A DNA stretch of 64,000 nt. It comes from an uncultured Porphyromonadaceae bacterium. Its GTDB lineage: Bacteria; Bacteroidota; Bacteroidia; Bacteroidales; Muribaculaceae. The notes under the pieces are model-generated. The model was not told the DNA's origin. It was given only the letters and a program-made list of their open reading frames with translations, and made no database searches. The stretch covers positions 1-64,000 of the forward strand of contig CAMTMX010000002.1 in NCBI GenBank assembly GCA_947073495.1, given 5' to 3'. Shown in pieces: positions 33,062-42,216 of this stretch; position 1 is the stretch's first letter, and every line of letters begins with the position of its first letter. The position numbers and the translations under genes were made by a program.

Positions 33062-34807
33062 TCAATAACCCGGATTCTGTCCGTTAACCCAGTTGTCTTC
33101 TCCTCCGTTTTGTTGACGGATCACATGGTTTTTGTCGAGCACATACTGCGGAATGGGTTGATAATACATTCTGGGAAGGAATGTGCGTTGACACACTTCA
33201 TGATAGTTATATTCCAAAACTCCGTCGCCGTCCGTATCAGTGATCATCATTCCTCCTACCGGTCTGTTCATCACACCATCCTCGCCGTCACATATTTTCC
33301 AGCGTATTATGTCCCAATACCGTTTGTCTTCGAAGGCGAGTTCTATCCGTCGGTCGCGGCGTAGAACATCACGGAGCTGGTTAATTGTAATTCCGGATTT
33401 ATAGGTCTGGCGGATCGACGGCATATTGTCTCCTCTTGTCCGGACCATGTCAAGGTAATCGATCGCACCCTCTTTGTCTCCAGACTCAAGAAGAGCCTCC
33501 GCATACATGAGCAAGACGTCGGCATAACGGAAGAAGATATAATTTGCCATGCCGTTGCTCATTTGGAGATTGTCAGCTCCGTTTACAGATTCGTCAAGGG
33601 TTTTTCTTGTATAATAGCCTGTGTTTGTGACATCGCTCGATGAAGAAGTGTCAATTTCATTGGGGCTACCCACTCCCACTCGTGTGATAATCTCTTCACC
33701 TTGCCACATCGATCCGTCATAAAGAATGCTCTGATAGAAACGTTTCTCCCTGTTTTCGTATGGATGTTGCGGATCATAACCGGATGCCGGGTCAGTGATG
33801 GGCAGACCGTTTGACATGCAATAGTCATCTACGAGTTCTTGTGTAGGCTGCATGTTGCCCCAGCTTGACTGAATCCCTTTCACAAACACCGGACCAAACA
33901 GACCTTCCCTTCTGCCTCCGTTTTGTTTTGACATCTGGAAATCATATATCACTTCCGGGTTTCCGTTGGTTTCGGCTGTCCATAGGTCAAGGATAGAAGG
34001 CTGAAGACGGAACAGACCGAGGTCGATTATTTCCTTAAGTGTGGCAGCCGCCTTTTCCCATCTTGATCTGTCGGATGAGGGGTTGCGCAGTTCACTTGCG
34101 TGGAATAGTTCGATCCAGCCTTTTAGGGTCATTGCGGCGGGACGGGTCGCTTTCCCTCCTTCTGACCCTCCTCTCGAGAGAGGCAGGTCGGGAATGATTT
34201 CGCTCAATTCTTTATCCAGAAATTCAAACGTCTCGCGAGCGGTGGCTCTGGGGAAGAATATGTCGCTGTCGACATTGTTGTCGAGCACATCCGTGATGAT
34301 GGGGACTCCGCCATAAGCCATCCATAGATAATGGTAGAACCAGGCTCTCAGGAATCTTGCCTCGGCAATACGTTCGCGTTTGTAATCATCTGAAAAGTTT
34401 GATTCCGTCACTTTGTTTATAAAGAGGTTGCATGATCTGATCCTTTCATACTGTCCTTTGGCGTCGCTGTTGCTTGAGCGTCCCCATTTCCACATGTCCC
34501 AAGGGCCGCACAGCCAGCTTGTGGGGGAGAGAGCGGCGGTGTAGATAGTGGTGCGGGCATTCATCCACTCAGCTCCTACATAAGAATTGTCTGAATACTG
34601 GTCGAAACATTGTGTCTCGTTGTTCAGATGAGGAAACTGATTGTAGATATCGTTGAGGAACATATCGGCATTCTCTTCCGATGCCCATACGGTGGCGTCG
34701 CTAAACCTGTCTTTAGGTTCTATTTCCAGCCAATCCTGGCAAGAAGTGGTAGCCATTGCAATGAAAGTGGCTATGGCTATATTTTTAGTTAAAGATAATA
34801 TTTTCAT
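33062..34807 (-). CDS. SusD/RagB-family nutrient-binding lipoprotein
   Basis: Lipobox 'ATTSCQDWLEIEPKDRF'; 'RYADVLLMYAEALLES', 'RDRRIELAFEDKRYWDIIRWK'. Confidence 0.96.
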   Translation of the reverse strand: MKILSLTKNIAIATFIAMATTSCQDWLEIEPKDRFSDATVWASEENADMFLNDIYNQFPHLNNETQCFDQYSDNSYVGAEWMNARTTIYTAALSPTSWLCGPWDMWKWGRSSNSDAKGQYERIRSCNLFINKVTESNFSDDYKRERIAEARFLRAWFYHYLWMAYGGVPIITDVLDNNVDSDIFFPRATARETFEFLDKELSEIIPDLPLSRGGSEGGKATRPAAMTLKGWIELFHASELRNPSSDRSRWEKAAATLKEIIDLGLFRLQPSILDLWTAETNGNPEVIYDFQMSKQNGGRREGLFGPVFVKGIQSSWGNMQPTQELVDDYCMSNGLPITDPASGYDPQHPYENREKRFYQSILYDGSMWQGEEIITRVGVGSPNEIDTSSSSDVTNTGYYTRKTLDESVNGADNLQMSNGMANYIFFRYADVLLMYAEALLESGDKEGAIDYLDMVRTRGDNMPSIRQTYKSGITINQLRDVLRRDRRIELAFEDKRYWDIIRWKICDGEDGVMNRPVGGMMITDTDGDGVLEYNYHEVCQRTFLPRMYYQPIPQYVLDKNHVIRQQNGGEDNWVNGQNPGY

Positions 34808-34822
34808 TTTGATGGATGTCTG

Positions 34823-37800
34823 TTAGAATGTTATGTTCAAGCCAAAAGCGTAGGTGGCTTGCTGGGTGTAGTATTTTCCATTTGCGGATCCTGCTTCCGG
34901 GTCTACGATCTCTTTCATGAACGGTGTCCATGTCCATAGGTTCTGACCTGACATATATACCCTAAGTCCTGAGATATGGAGGAAATCGAGAGCTTTCTGA
35001 GGGAGTGAATATCCGATTTCTATGCTTTTCAGACGCACATAAGAAGCGTTTCTAACCCACCAGGAAGATGGCTGCCTGTGGTTGTTGACGGTCACTTCGC
35101 TTGTGAGGCGAGGATATCTTGCATCTGTGTTTGCCGGGGTCCAGTGATCTTTGAACTGAAGTTTTGTAGCCGATCCGGAATCGAAGAAAGGCATTACCAG
35201 TGTCTCGCCGAGGGAAATATGGGTTCTTGCAGCCCCCTGGAATAGAGCGTCAAGGTCAAAGTTTTTCCATCTTACGCTGGGGGCGATGCCAAAGATGATT
35301 TCAGGGTTCCAGTTCGACAGACCGATCACAGTCTGGTCGTGTTCGTCGATTTTTCCGTCGGGAACCCCTTCCGGTCCTGATAGGTCTTCATATCTCAGGT
35401 CGCCCGGATAAACCTGTCCCCACGGTTGGGTTGCTATCCCGGCTTTTAGCGAACCGTCTGGATTGAAATCATCGTATGTGAAATATCCGATTGCATGGTA
35501 GCCGAACATTGTGCCGTCGGCACGTCCTGTGCGTCTGCGGTTGGGATTATTATAGGTGGCATCTGTCTCAAATATTTGATCAAGTGTGTTGTGTGCGTAT
35601 GTAAAGGTGCCTCTTGCCCCCACAAACCAGTCTTTATTTATTTGTTTGTTGAAAGTCAGAGTGAGGTCGATACCTTGATTGTGCATCTTGCCGGCATTCA
35701 CCTGCGACAAGGGTATGCCGTATTCTGCTGGTACAAGTGCGTTTGGAGCCATAAGCATGTTAGATCTTTTTTCATAGAAATAGTCTGCCTCAAGTCCCAA
35801 CATTCCGTTCAGTACTGAGAATTCCACACCCAAGTCAAATTTCTTTGCCTTCTCCCATGTGATGTTGGGGTTGCCCTGAAGATTTTCCCACATGCCCATC
35901 ACCGGGACTCCTCCGATATTTCCGGCGGTGCCGAAGCCATAATCGCTCATATATTGATAGGAACTTCCGGCAAGATTTCCTGATTCTCCGTAAGATGCAC
36001 GAAGTTTGAGCTTATCAATCCATTCGTATTTTTCCATGAAATTTTCTTCGCCGATGTTCCATCCCAAAGAGAAGGCTGGGAAGAATCCGAATCGCTTGCC
36101 CGGCGCGAAATAGTAGTGACCGTCATATCTGCCGGACACTTCCGCAAGATAACGGTTGTCGTAATTGTATGCAGCACGGAAGATGTAGCCGATCTGACGC
36201 TCTTTCCATGACGTGCCGCCGTTGCTTATGTCTGCGGGGTCGCTGCTGCCTGCGTTGATTTCGTCTACATTGATGCCGTAGTTGTTGCGTTTGGCATTCA
36301 TGTTCCAGCTGTTGCTCATTCTTGCTTCCACAACTGCCAGTGCGGAGACGTTGTGTGCGCCAAATGAGTTCTTATAATTTAACATGCCTTGGATTGTGGT
36401 GTTGACTCTTTCCGAGTATTCAAGAGACAGATTAGGCTTTTCTGGCCCTTGTTGTCCCTCAGTCCATTCATACGGGTCTTTTGATGCGTCGAGTGAATAG
36501 ACGGGAACGGGTGTCATATAATTTTTCTTTTTCCATCTGTATGGGTCATAGTTGACGACTCCCTGTATACTAAGTCCTTCGATGAAAGGAAGCTGTTGGG
36601 TGATGGAGAGGGAGGTGTTGAGTTGATCTGCCGGCTGATGGTTGTAGCCGCTGTGATATGCTTCTCCGATAAGGGAGTGTCCTACATACTGCCCCCATAA
36701 TCCGTTTGAATAATATATGGCAGAGACAGGCGGGGTGCGGTATGCCTGATACATTATGGTTCCTGCCGACACTCCGGGGAATACTGATTTTTCATGCCAT
36801 CCTCCGAGATTGAGAGTCACATTGGTGTATTTTGTTGCGTCGATGCTTAAATTTGCCTGAAGGTTTGCTCTCTGATAGTTGGTTGAACTCCACATACCTT
36901 CCTGATAGGCATATCCTAACGACACGTAATAACGGAATCTGTCGGAACCTCCGGATAATTGCACATTATGATTTGTCATAACGGAATTGCTTCTGATCAG
37001 GTCTCTGAGACCGTTGCTGTTTGGATAGCGGTCCGGGTCAGCGTCGGGCGCTCCTTCACATGTTTTGCGGAACATCTCGACGTCGTGTGCCGAATATGCA
37101 TAATAATTGGGATAGCCGGCGTTCATCGCGGCTTCATTTTTCATAAGGGCATATTCGTAAGAATTTACCTGGTCGGTAATTCTTGTCGGGTTTTGAAAAC
37201 CCACAAAACCGCTGTAGGAAAGTTTTGGCGCCCCTGTCTTACCTTTCTTTGTGGTCACGAGGATAACGCCGTTTGCGCCTGCCATGCCATAGGGTGCAAC
37301 GGCAGCGGCATCCTTCAATATAGAGATGTCTTCGATCATATTGGGATCGAGTTTGGAGAAATCTCTGGGAACTCCGTCTACAACCACAAGGGGAGATTGG
37401 TTGCCGAGAGTGGCAACACCGCGGATCCGCAGTGACGCCCCGTCACATCCCGGTTCTCCCGATCCTTGTTTCGCTATGACTCCGGCAACACGTCCTGCCA
37501 TGCTGTTGGAGATATTTGTGACCGGCTTCTGTGCGATAGCGTCTGTTTTCATGCTCGACACGGCGGAGGTGGAAGATAGTTTCTTCTGGGTGCCGTAGCC
37601 TACTACGACCACTTCATCCAGCGCTTTCATATCCTCTTTCATTACGATGGAGATGGGAGACTTGCCGTTGTAGTCTATAATGACCGGAATATGACCAATA
37701 AAAGAAAATTCGATCTTGTCTCCTTTGTCTGCCTTGATAGAAAAATTTCCATCTATATCGGTCACTGTAAAAATGTTTTTCCCGACTATCCTCACTGAAA

Positions 37801-37996
37801 CACCGGGAAGGGATTCCCCTGTTTTGTCGGTCACCACGCCGTTGGCTGTGGAGGTGTTTCGATTGTCTCGTTGAAAGGATGTCGTGTCGTTTGCATAAGC
37901 GGGGACACTCACTGTGCTTAAGAAGGCTGCCCCGAGAATCACTGCTTTTGATATGGCAGCAGGAATCGTTCGGGGGACTTTAGGTTTTTGTTTCAT
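34823..37996 (-). CDS. SusC/RagA-family TonB-linked outer membrane protein
   Basis: 'NGVVTDKTGESLPGVSVRIVG', 'DEVVVVGYGTQKKLSSTSAVSSM', 'DISILKDAAAVAPYGMAGANGVILVTTKKG'. Confidence 0.97.
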   Translation of the reverse strand: MKQKPKVPRTIPAAISKAVILGAAFLSTVSVPAYANDTTSFQRDNRNTSTANGVVTDKTGESLPGVSVRIVGKNIFTVTDIDGNFSIKADKGDKIEFSFIGHIPVIIDYNGKSPISIVMKEDMKALDEVVVVGYGTQKKLSSTSAVSSMKTDAIAQKPVTNISNSMAGRVAGVIAKQGSGEPGCDGASLRIRGVATLGNQSPLVVVDGVPRDFSKLDPNMIEDISILKDAAAVAPYGMAGANGVILVTTKKGKTGAPKLSYSGFVGFQNPTRITDQVNSYEYALMKNEAAMNAGYPNYYAYSAHDVEMFRKTCEGAPDADPDRYPNSNGLRDLIRSNSVMTNHNVQLSGGSDRFRYYVSLGYAYQEGMWSSTNYQRANLQANLSIDATKYTNVTLNLGGWHEKSVFPGVSAGTIMYQAYRTPPVSAIYYSNGLWGQYVGHSLIGEAYHSGYNHQPADQLNTSLSITQQLPFIEGLSIQGVVNYDPYRWKKKNYMTPVPVYSLDASKDPYEWTEGQQGPEKPNLSLEYSERVNTTIQGMLNYKNSFGAHNVSALAVVEARMSNSWNMNAKRNNYGINVDEINAGSSDPADISNGGTSWKERQIGYIFRAAYNYDNRYLAEVSGRYDGHYYFAPGKRFGFFPAFSLGWNIGEENFMEKYEWIDKLKLRASYGESGNLAGSSYQYMSDYGFGTAGNIGGVPVMGMWENLQGNPNITWEKAKKFDLGVEFSVLNGMLGLEADYFYEKRSNMLMAPNALVPAEYGIPLSQVNAGKMHNQGIDLTLTFNKQINKDWFVGARGTFTYAHNTLDQIFETDATYNNPNRRRTGRADGTMFGYHAIGYFTYDDFNPDGSLKAGIATQPWGQVYPGDLRYEDLSGPEGVPDGKIDEHDQTVIGLSNWNPEIIFGIAPSVRWKNFDLDALFQGAARTHISLGETLVMPFFDSGSATKLQFKDHWTPANTDARYPRLTSEVTVNNHRQPSSWWVRNASYVRLKSIEIGYSLPQKALDFLHISGLRVYMSGQNLWTWTPFMKEIVDPEAGSANGKYYTQQATYAFGLNITF

Positions 37997-38086
37997 GTTG
38001 TTGGATTTAATTTTTCATGAAGGTTAATTAAAAGTAATGATGGAATCAGATACTATCTATGGAGTTGTCCGGACAATATCATGCCG

Positions 38087-38094
38087 CAAAATTA
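38087..38094 (-). promoter_or_regulatory. Candidate -7 box (TAATTTTG on minus strand) for the susC operon
   Basis: Matches Bacteroidetes TAnnTTTG, about 90 nt upstream of the susC start. Confidence 0.45.
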
Positions 38095-38247
38095 TGTCTG
38101 GAGGATTAATTCCCCGGTTAGTTACAGATTAATATCCCTTTTGTTAACCCAAGTTTTTTATTAATCCGGTATTGCCCGGTCCAGGAGCATTCTTCATATG
38201 TTATGAACAGTATGCTCCAATTGAGTTTTTCAAAGGATTAATAAATA

Positions 38248-38465
38248 AAAAATGGGGTTAATTTTAAAATTAACCCCATTTTTAACCTGTTGAATAATAC
38301 CTGATAATGTAATTTTGCAGGTGTATAATCGTTATTCAGTTTTTTCAAGTTTTTTGATAAAATGCCGTCAGGAATTATAAAAAGGTAAGGATCATAGGTA
38401 AAAAGGATTTTAGGTTGTTTATTTCATTATTTTTTTAGTGAATTATATAATTTTTGACAAAGATA
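38248..38465 (-). ncRNA. Candidate small RNA or attenuated leader between the Kelch-SARP regulator and susC
   Basis: Minus-strand -7 box TATCTTTG (38458-38465) and, ~200 nt downstream, a perfect 36-nt palindrome (38248-38283) followed by a U-rich run; no substantial ORF between. Confidence 0.45.
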
Positions 38466-38509
38466 AAAATTAATTAATAGGTTAAGTTGAATAAAAGACA
38501 GTTAGTTTA

Positions 38510-38547
38510 AAGAAGTATGGCAATCCGTGAGGATTGCCATACTTCTT
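38510..38547 (-). terminator. Terminator downstream of the Kelch-SARP regulator
   Basis: Perfect 17-bp stem, 4-nt loop: AAGAAGTATGGCAATCC-GTGA-GGATTGCCATACTTCTT. Confidence 0.85.
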
Positions 38548-38587
38548 AAGAGCGCGTCTTACATTCTCTTAAACAAATGCTTTAGCT

Positions 38588-41224
38588 TTATAAATCTTCC
38601 ATGCTTCTGGGGAAATCTTCACCCATCATATTGCGATATTCTTTTGTGAAAGAATTATATAATGCCATAGCCTTGTCGTGTCGGCCGGTAGCCCGGTAAG
38701 CCTTGATGCCGTATGTCAGAGCATGCTCTGACAGAGGGTCGATCCTTAACAAGGAATTGCTCAGGCGTCTTGCTGTGTCATACTTGCCGAGTCGATAATA
38801 ATCAGTGATCTTTTCTGTGAGATATTCGATCATGTAAGTCTCCATTTCCTGACGATAATAATCGAATATGGAATCTTCAGTGTCTGCTAAAAATTTACCC
38901 TTTATTATTATGGTATTAAGTTCGGCAGATTTTTCATCATCAAGCGGATGGTTTTGTAATGACGATGTGATTCTGTAGACTTGCAGATAGTCGCAATAAC
39001 ATGAGTCGGAAACATCTATACGGAACAACCCTTGTTCGTAAACGAGGCTGATCCCTTCTATTTCTGTAAGTACCTTGCGAAGCTTGTTAATAGTGACGTT
39101 TCGCAGGTTTTTGACCTTGTCCGGCTCTTTATCAGCCCAAAACACGGAGTTAAGATCATTAGAAGTCACACCTTTTTTACTGATTGTGTTGAGCAGAATA
39201 TAAAGAAATACCAATTTTAATTTGCGGCTGAACATGTATGTGATGTCTCTTCCGGATGAGTCGAGTGTCGATAACGGTCCGAACAAAGAAATACAGTTTT
39301 TTTCAGGATACATAAAACGATAGGTAGATGTAGTGTCATTCTGAGATAATTCGCTCTCAGAAGAATCGGATCCTTCAGGAACAGACACTTCCTTAGTCCC
39401 GTTGTTTTCAGGTAATTCAATAGCCTGTTCGGAAAATGTTGCCTGATTCGGCTCTATATTTTTTGTCTTTGTCGGCTTTCGTTGTCGTCTTATTATCACT
39501 ACAGCAAATAATGTCAGAGCAGCGACACATCCCCCCGCGATATACCACAGTGTCGACCACCGTTTTAAACCGTTGCTTTCAGAAAAAGAAAGGAGTTGGC
39601 TTGATGATACAGGAGGGGTTGATATGGAATAGACAGATGTGGTTGTCTCTCCATATTTCTCAAATTCCTGCACCACACAATAGATCTGTTCGAAAGCGGG
39701 ATTATCGTATAATGCCACATTTGTGGCTATTTCTTCAGATACGATCGGTACTGAATCCCCCACTGCTGTCGCACTGCCGTCGTTTATGTCTATGCGGAAA
39801 AGTTGTAGCGAGGAATGAGGTTGATATTCAGGATACATCATTGCATAGAAATGCTTCCTGTCAGGATCCTGTAATAAAGTCCTTGCCGGCACCCGGTCGT
39901 TTTCCGGCGCCGGTTGCTCCCAAAGTTTTTTTACTTTCTTTGAATTCAGGTCAATCAGATATAAATCATAATAATAGATAGTGCCCAGGTCTTGTTTCCC
40001 TTCAAGATTCCCTTTCCCTCCGTAAATATAGATCGAATCTTCCGATTCCGTCAACATCATTGAGGTGAAGAAACGTGGCTGGATTTTGTCTCCCGATAGA
40101 GGAATCGTATCCCAAAGATTGTTGTTGAAATTGAATCTCACCAATTTGTCGGAATATGTACGATTGCCATAACCTCCGAAAAGTATAAGAGAATTATCTT
40201 TTTTACGATACACATGAGCGTGATGATGCCACACCGCCTTCGGTTCGGAAACGTTGAGCATTTTCCACTCTCCGGTCTCCGGATTTATTTTTGCAAATAA
40301 AGCGTCATGATATATCTCGTATGGCATAATTGCGCCCGATTCGGCGTCGATCAGGTTCATACCGAGTTTGGTGGGGAGACTGTCTCCTTTTAACGGGAGC
40401 ATGGTCAACCCTTTTGAGAGGATATTGTATGTCTTTATAGAATCGGCGTTATATGAATGGAATTTTTGTCTTGTCTTATCGAATGCAAATCCTGTCGGGG
40501 TGGAAGAGTATACCTTCCAGATAGGATTCCATGAGAAAGAGCGGTTTATAAGCCATTTAGGGTTTTTGATATTTCCGATAACATTTCTGTTGGAGTCATG
40601 CACATTTTCACCGACACATTCACTAAGAGGAATATAGGTTGTAGTATTGTCTGTTATGATTCGAAGGTTACGTATGGAGAATGATGCACATTCCACAATA
40701 TTGCGGCTCATACCGAAATAAAGTTGCGGAAATAATTGAGTGTCTTTTAGCTCGGGCATCGGTATGGTGGATTTGTGTGAACCGATAGCGATGTCGATAA
40801 CTCCGGATAGTGTGTTGATTCTGATTGAAACGGGGAGATATTTTTCTTGGACTTCCTCTTTTGTGAAGGATGTGGAAAAGATAGTCTTTTCTCCGTTTTT
40901 TGCAAAAATAAAAACGGCGTTCCTGTTTTCTACATTGTAATTGAATGTAAGGGTGAAAGCTTCATTCCCTTTAGTGTTGCGAAGATAAAGTATATTTCCC
41001 GGACTGTTGAGATTATGGTTCCTGACTTCAAGATCCACACCATATTTTACTACCTTTTTAGTCTCTTCATCTTCCCCCGGGATAGAAAGCGATGATCTTT
41101 CGGCGATGGTTTTTTCATTTCCATGAAATTGCAGTCCTTGCGGATATACGCAAAGTAAATTCTGGAAAAGAATAAGATATAATATGATAGATAATCTCTT
41201 CATGTATGATGTCAGGTTTATCAA
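38588..41224 (-). CDS. Membrane-spanning regulator: extracytoplasmic LamG-like/Kelch sensor, one TM helix, cytoplasmic SARP-type winged helix + BTAD/TPR
   Basis: Signal peptide from MKRLSII; kelch-like 'LILFGGYGNRTYSDKLVRFNFNNNLWDTIPLSG' repeats; TM 'WYIAGGCVAALTLFAVVIIRRQRK'; SARP-like 'SRKLKLVFLYILLNTISKKGVTSNDLNSVFWADKEPDKVKNLRNVTINKLRKVLTEI'; BTAD-like 'YRLGKYDTARRLSNSLLRIDPLSEHALTYGIKAYRATGRHDKAMALYNSFTKEYRNMMG'. Confidence 0.82.
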   Translation of the reverse strand: MINLTSYMKRLSIILYLILFQNLLCVYPQGLQFHGNEKTIAERSSLSIPGEDEETKKVVKYGVDLEVRNHNLNSPGNILYLRNTKGNEAFTLTFNYNVENRNAVFIFAKNGEKTIFSTSFTKEEVQEKYLPVSIRINTLSGVIDIAIGSHKSTIPMPELKDTQLFPQLYFGMSRNIVECASFSIRNLRIITDNTTTYIPLSECVGENVHDSNRNVIGNIKNPKWLINRSFSWNPIWKVYSSTPTGFAFDKTRQKFHSYNADSIKTYNILSKGLTMLPLKGDSLPTKLGMNLIDAESGAIMPYEIYHDALFAKINPETGEWKMLNVSEPKAVWHHHAHVYRKKDNSLILFGGYGNRTYSDKLVRFNFNNNLWDTIPLSGDKIQPRFFTSMMLTESEDSIYIYGGKGNLEGKQDLGTIYYYDLYLIDLNSKKVKKLWEQPAPENDRVPARTLLQDPDRKHFYAMMYPEYQPHSSLQLFRIDINDGSATAVGDSVPIVSEEIATNVALYDNPAFEQIYCVVQEFEKYGETTTSVYSISTPPVSSSQLLSFSESNGLKRWSTLWYIAGGCVAALTLFAVVIIRRQRKPTKTKNIEPNQATFSEQAIELPENNGTKEVSVPEGSDSSESELSQNDTTSTYRFMYPEKNCISLFGPLSTLDSSGRDITYMFSRKLKLVFLYILLNTISKKGVTSNDLNSVFWADKEPDKVKNLRNVTINKLRKVLTEIEGISLVYEQGLFRIDVSDSCYCDYLQVYRITSSLQNHPLDDEKSAELNTIIIKGKFLADTEDSIFDYYRQEMETYMIEYLTEKITDYYRLGKYDTARRLSNSLLRIDPLSEHALTYGIKAYRATGRHDKAMALYNSFTKEYRNMMGEDFPRSMEDL

Positions 41225-41280
41225 CCTCTGGTCAAATTAGGATGGTCATGGTTAATTTAGGTTGTTTTGAATAAAAGGGC

Positions 41281-42174
41281 TTATTGGTATAGACGTACAT
41301 AGTCTATTTCATAGCGGAGAGGCATTGCCGTGGGGTCAATTAATCCACCGTTGTCGCCTCCCAAAGCGAGATTAAGCAATATATAGTGGGGCTGTCGCAT
41401 AGGGTTGAATCCATCCGGGTTGACAGTGTCTTTGAGGTCGGTATGATTGATAAGGAGATCGTCAAGATAAATGTTTAATGCATTTTCATCCCAGTCCATT
41501 CTCCATGTGTGGAATTTTGAAGCCCAGTCCGGATCTTCCTGAAGGAATTTGGAGAAAGGGACAGTCTGTGTATTCCATTTTGCATTAAATCTTTGGGATG
41601 TGCCCCATGCGGCGTTGGCGAGAATGTGGGGCACACCATCGATCCTGTAATATTCCATCACATCGATTTCTCCATTCGACGGCCATTCCTTATCCGTGCC
41701 TAAAGTCCAGATGGCGGGCCATGCACCGGGTCCGACAGGTATTCTTGCTCTTACTTCAAGAGTGCCATATTTAAATTCCTTTTTGCCTCGTGTGTTAACA
41801 GACGATGAGGTATATTCTATATTTTTGCGTGATTCCCTCCATTCTCCCGATCCCTCTTTATATAGCGGGTTAGGTTTGGTTTCCTGTTTACATTCGATCA
41901 CAAGAAGTCCGTCTTTACAGTAGGCGTTCTTATCCTGATACCATTGATCTTCATGGTTTCTTGCGAATCCTTCCTCAAAATTCCAGAAGTTTGCATCGAT
42001 AGGACCATCCACATTGAACTCGTCGCTCCATATCAGTTTCTTTCCGGACATCGACTTTTCGGTAGACCTTTTCTTTCCTGTCTGTTGGGCACAAAGGTCA
42101 GATGTTGTACAGAAAAGGGATATTGTGCCCGATATTATCAGAGAGATGAGGTATGTGAAATTATAGATTTTCAT
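41281..42174 (-). CDS. Glycoside hydrolase family 16
   Basis: 'KLIWSDEFNVDGPIDANFWNFEEGFARNHEDQWYQDKNAY', catalytic 'GEIDVMEYY', 'PHYILLNLALGG'. Confidence 0.94.
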   Translation of the reverse strand: MKIYNFTYLISLIISGTISLFCTTSDLCAQQTGKKRSTEKSMSGKKLIWSDEFNVDGPIDANFWNFEEGFARNHEDQWYQDKNAYCKDGLLVIECKQETKPNPLYKEGSGEWRESRKNIEYTSSSVNTRGKKEFKYGTLEVRARIPVGPGAWPAIWTLGTDKEWPSNGEIDVMEYYRIDGVPHILANAAWGTSQRFNAKWNTQTVPFSKFLQEDPDWASKFHTWRMDWDENALNIYLDDLLINHTDLKDTVNPDGFNPMRQPHYILLNLALGGDNGGLIDPTAMPLRYEIDYVRLYQ

Positions 42175-42216
42175 AAGTATTTAAATTTCTATGATTGATT
42201 GTTCATTGCTAATTGC

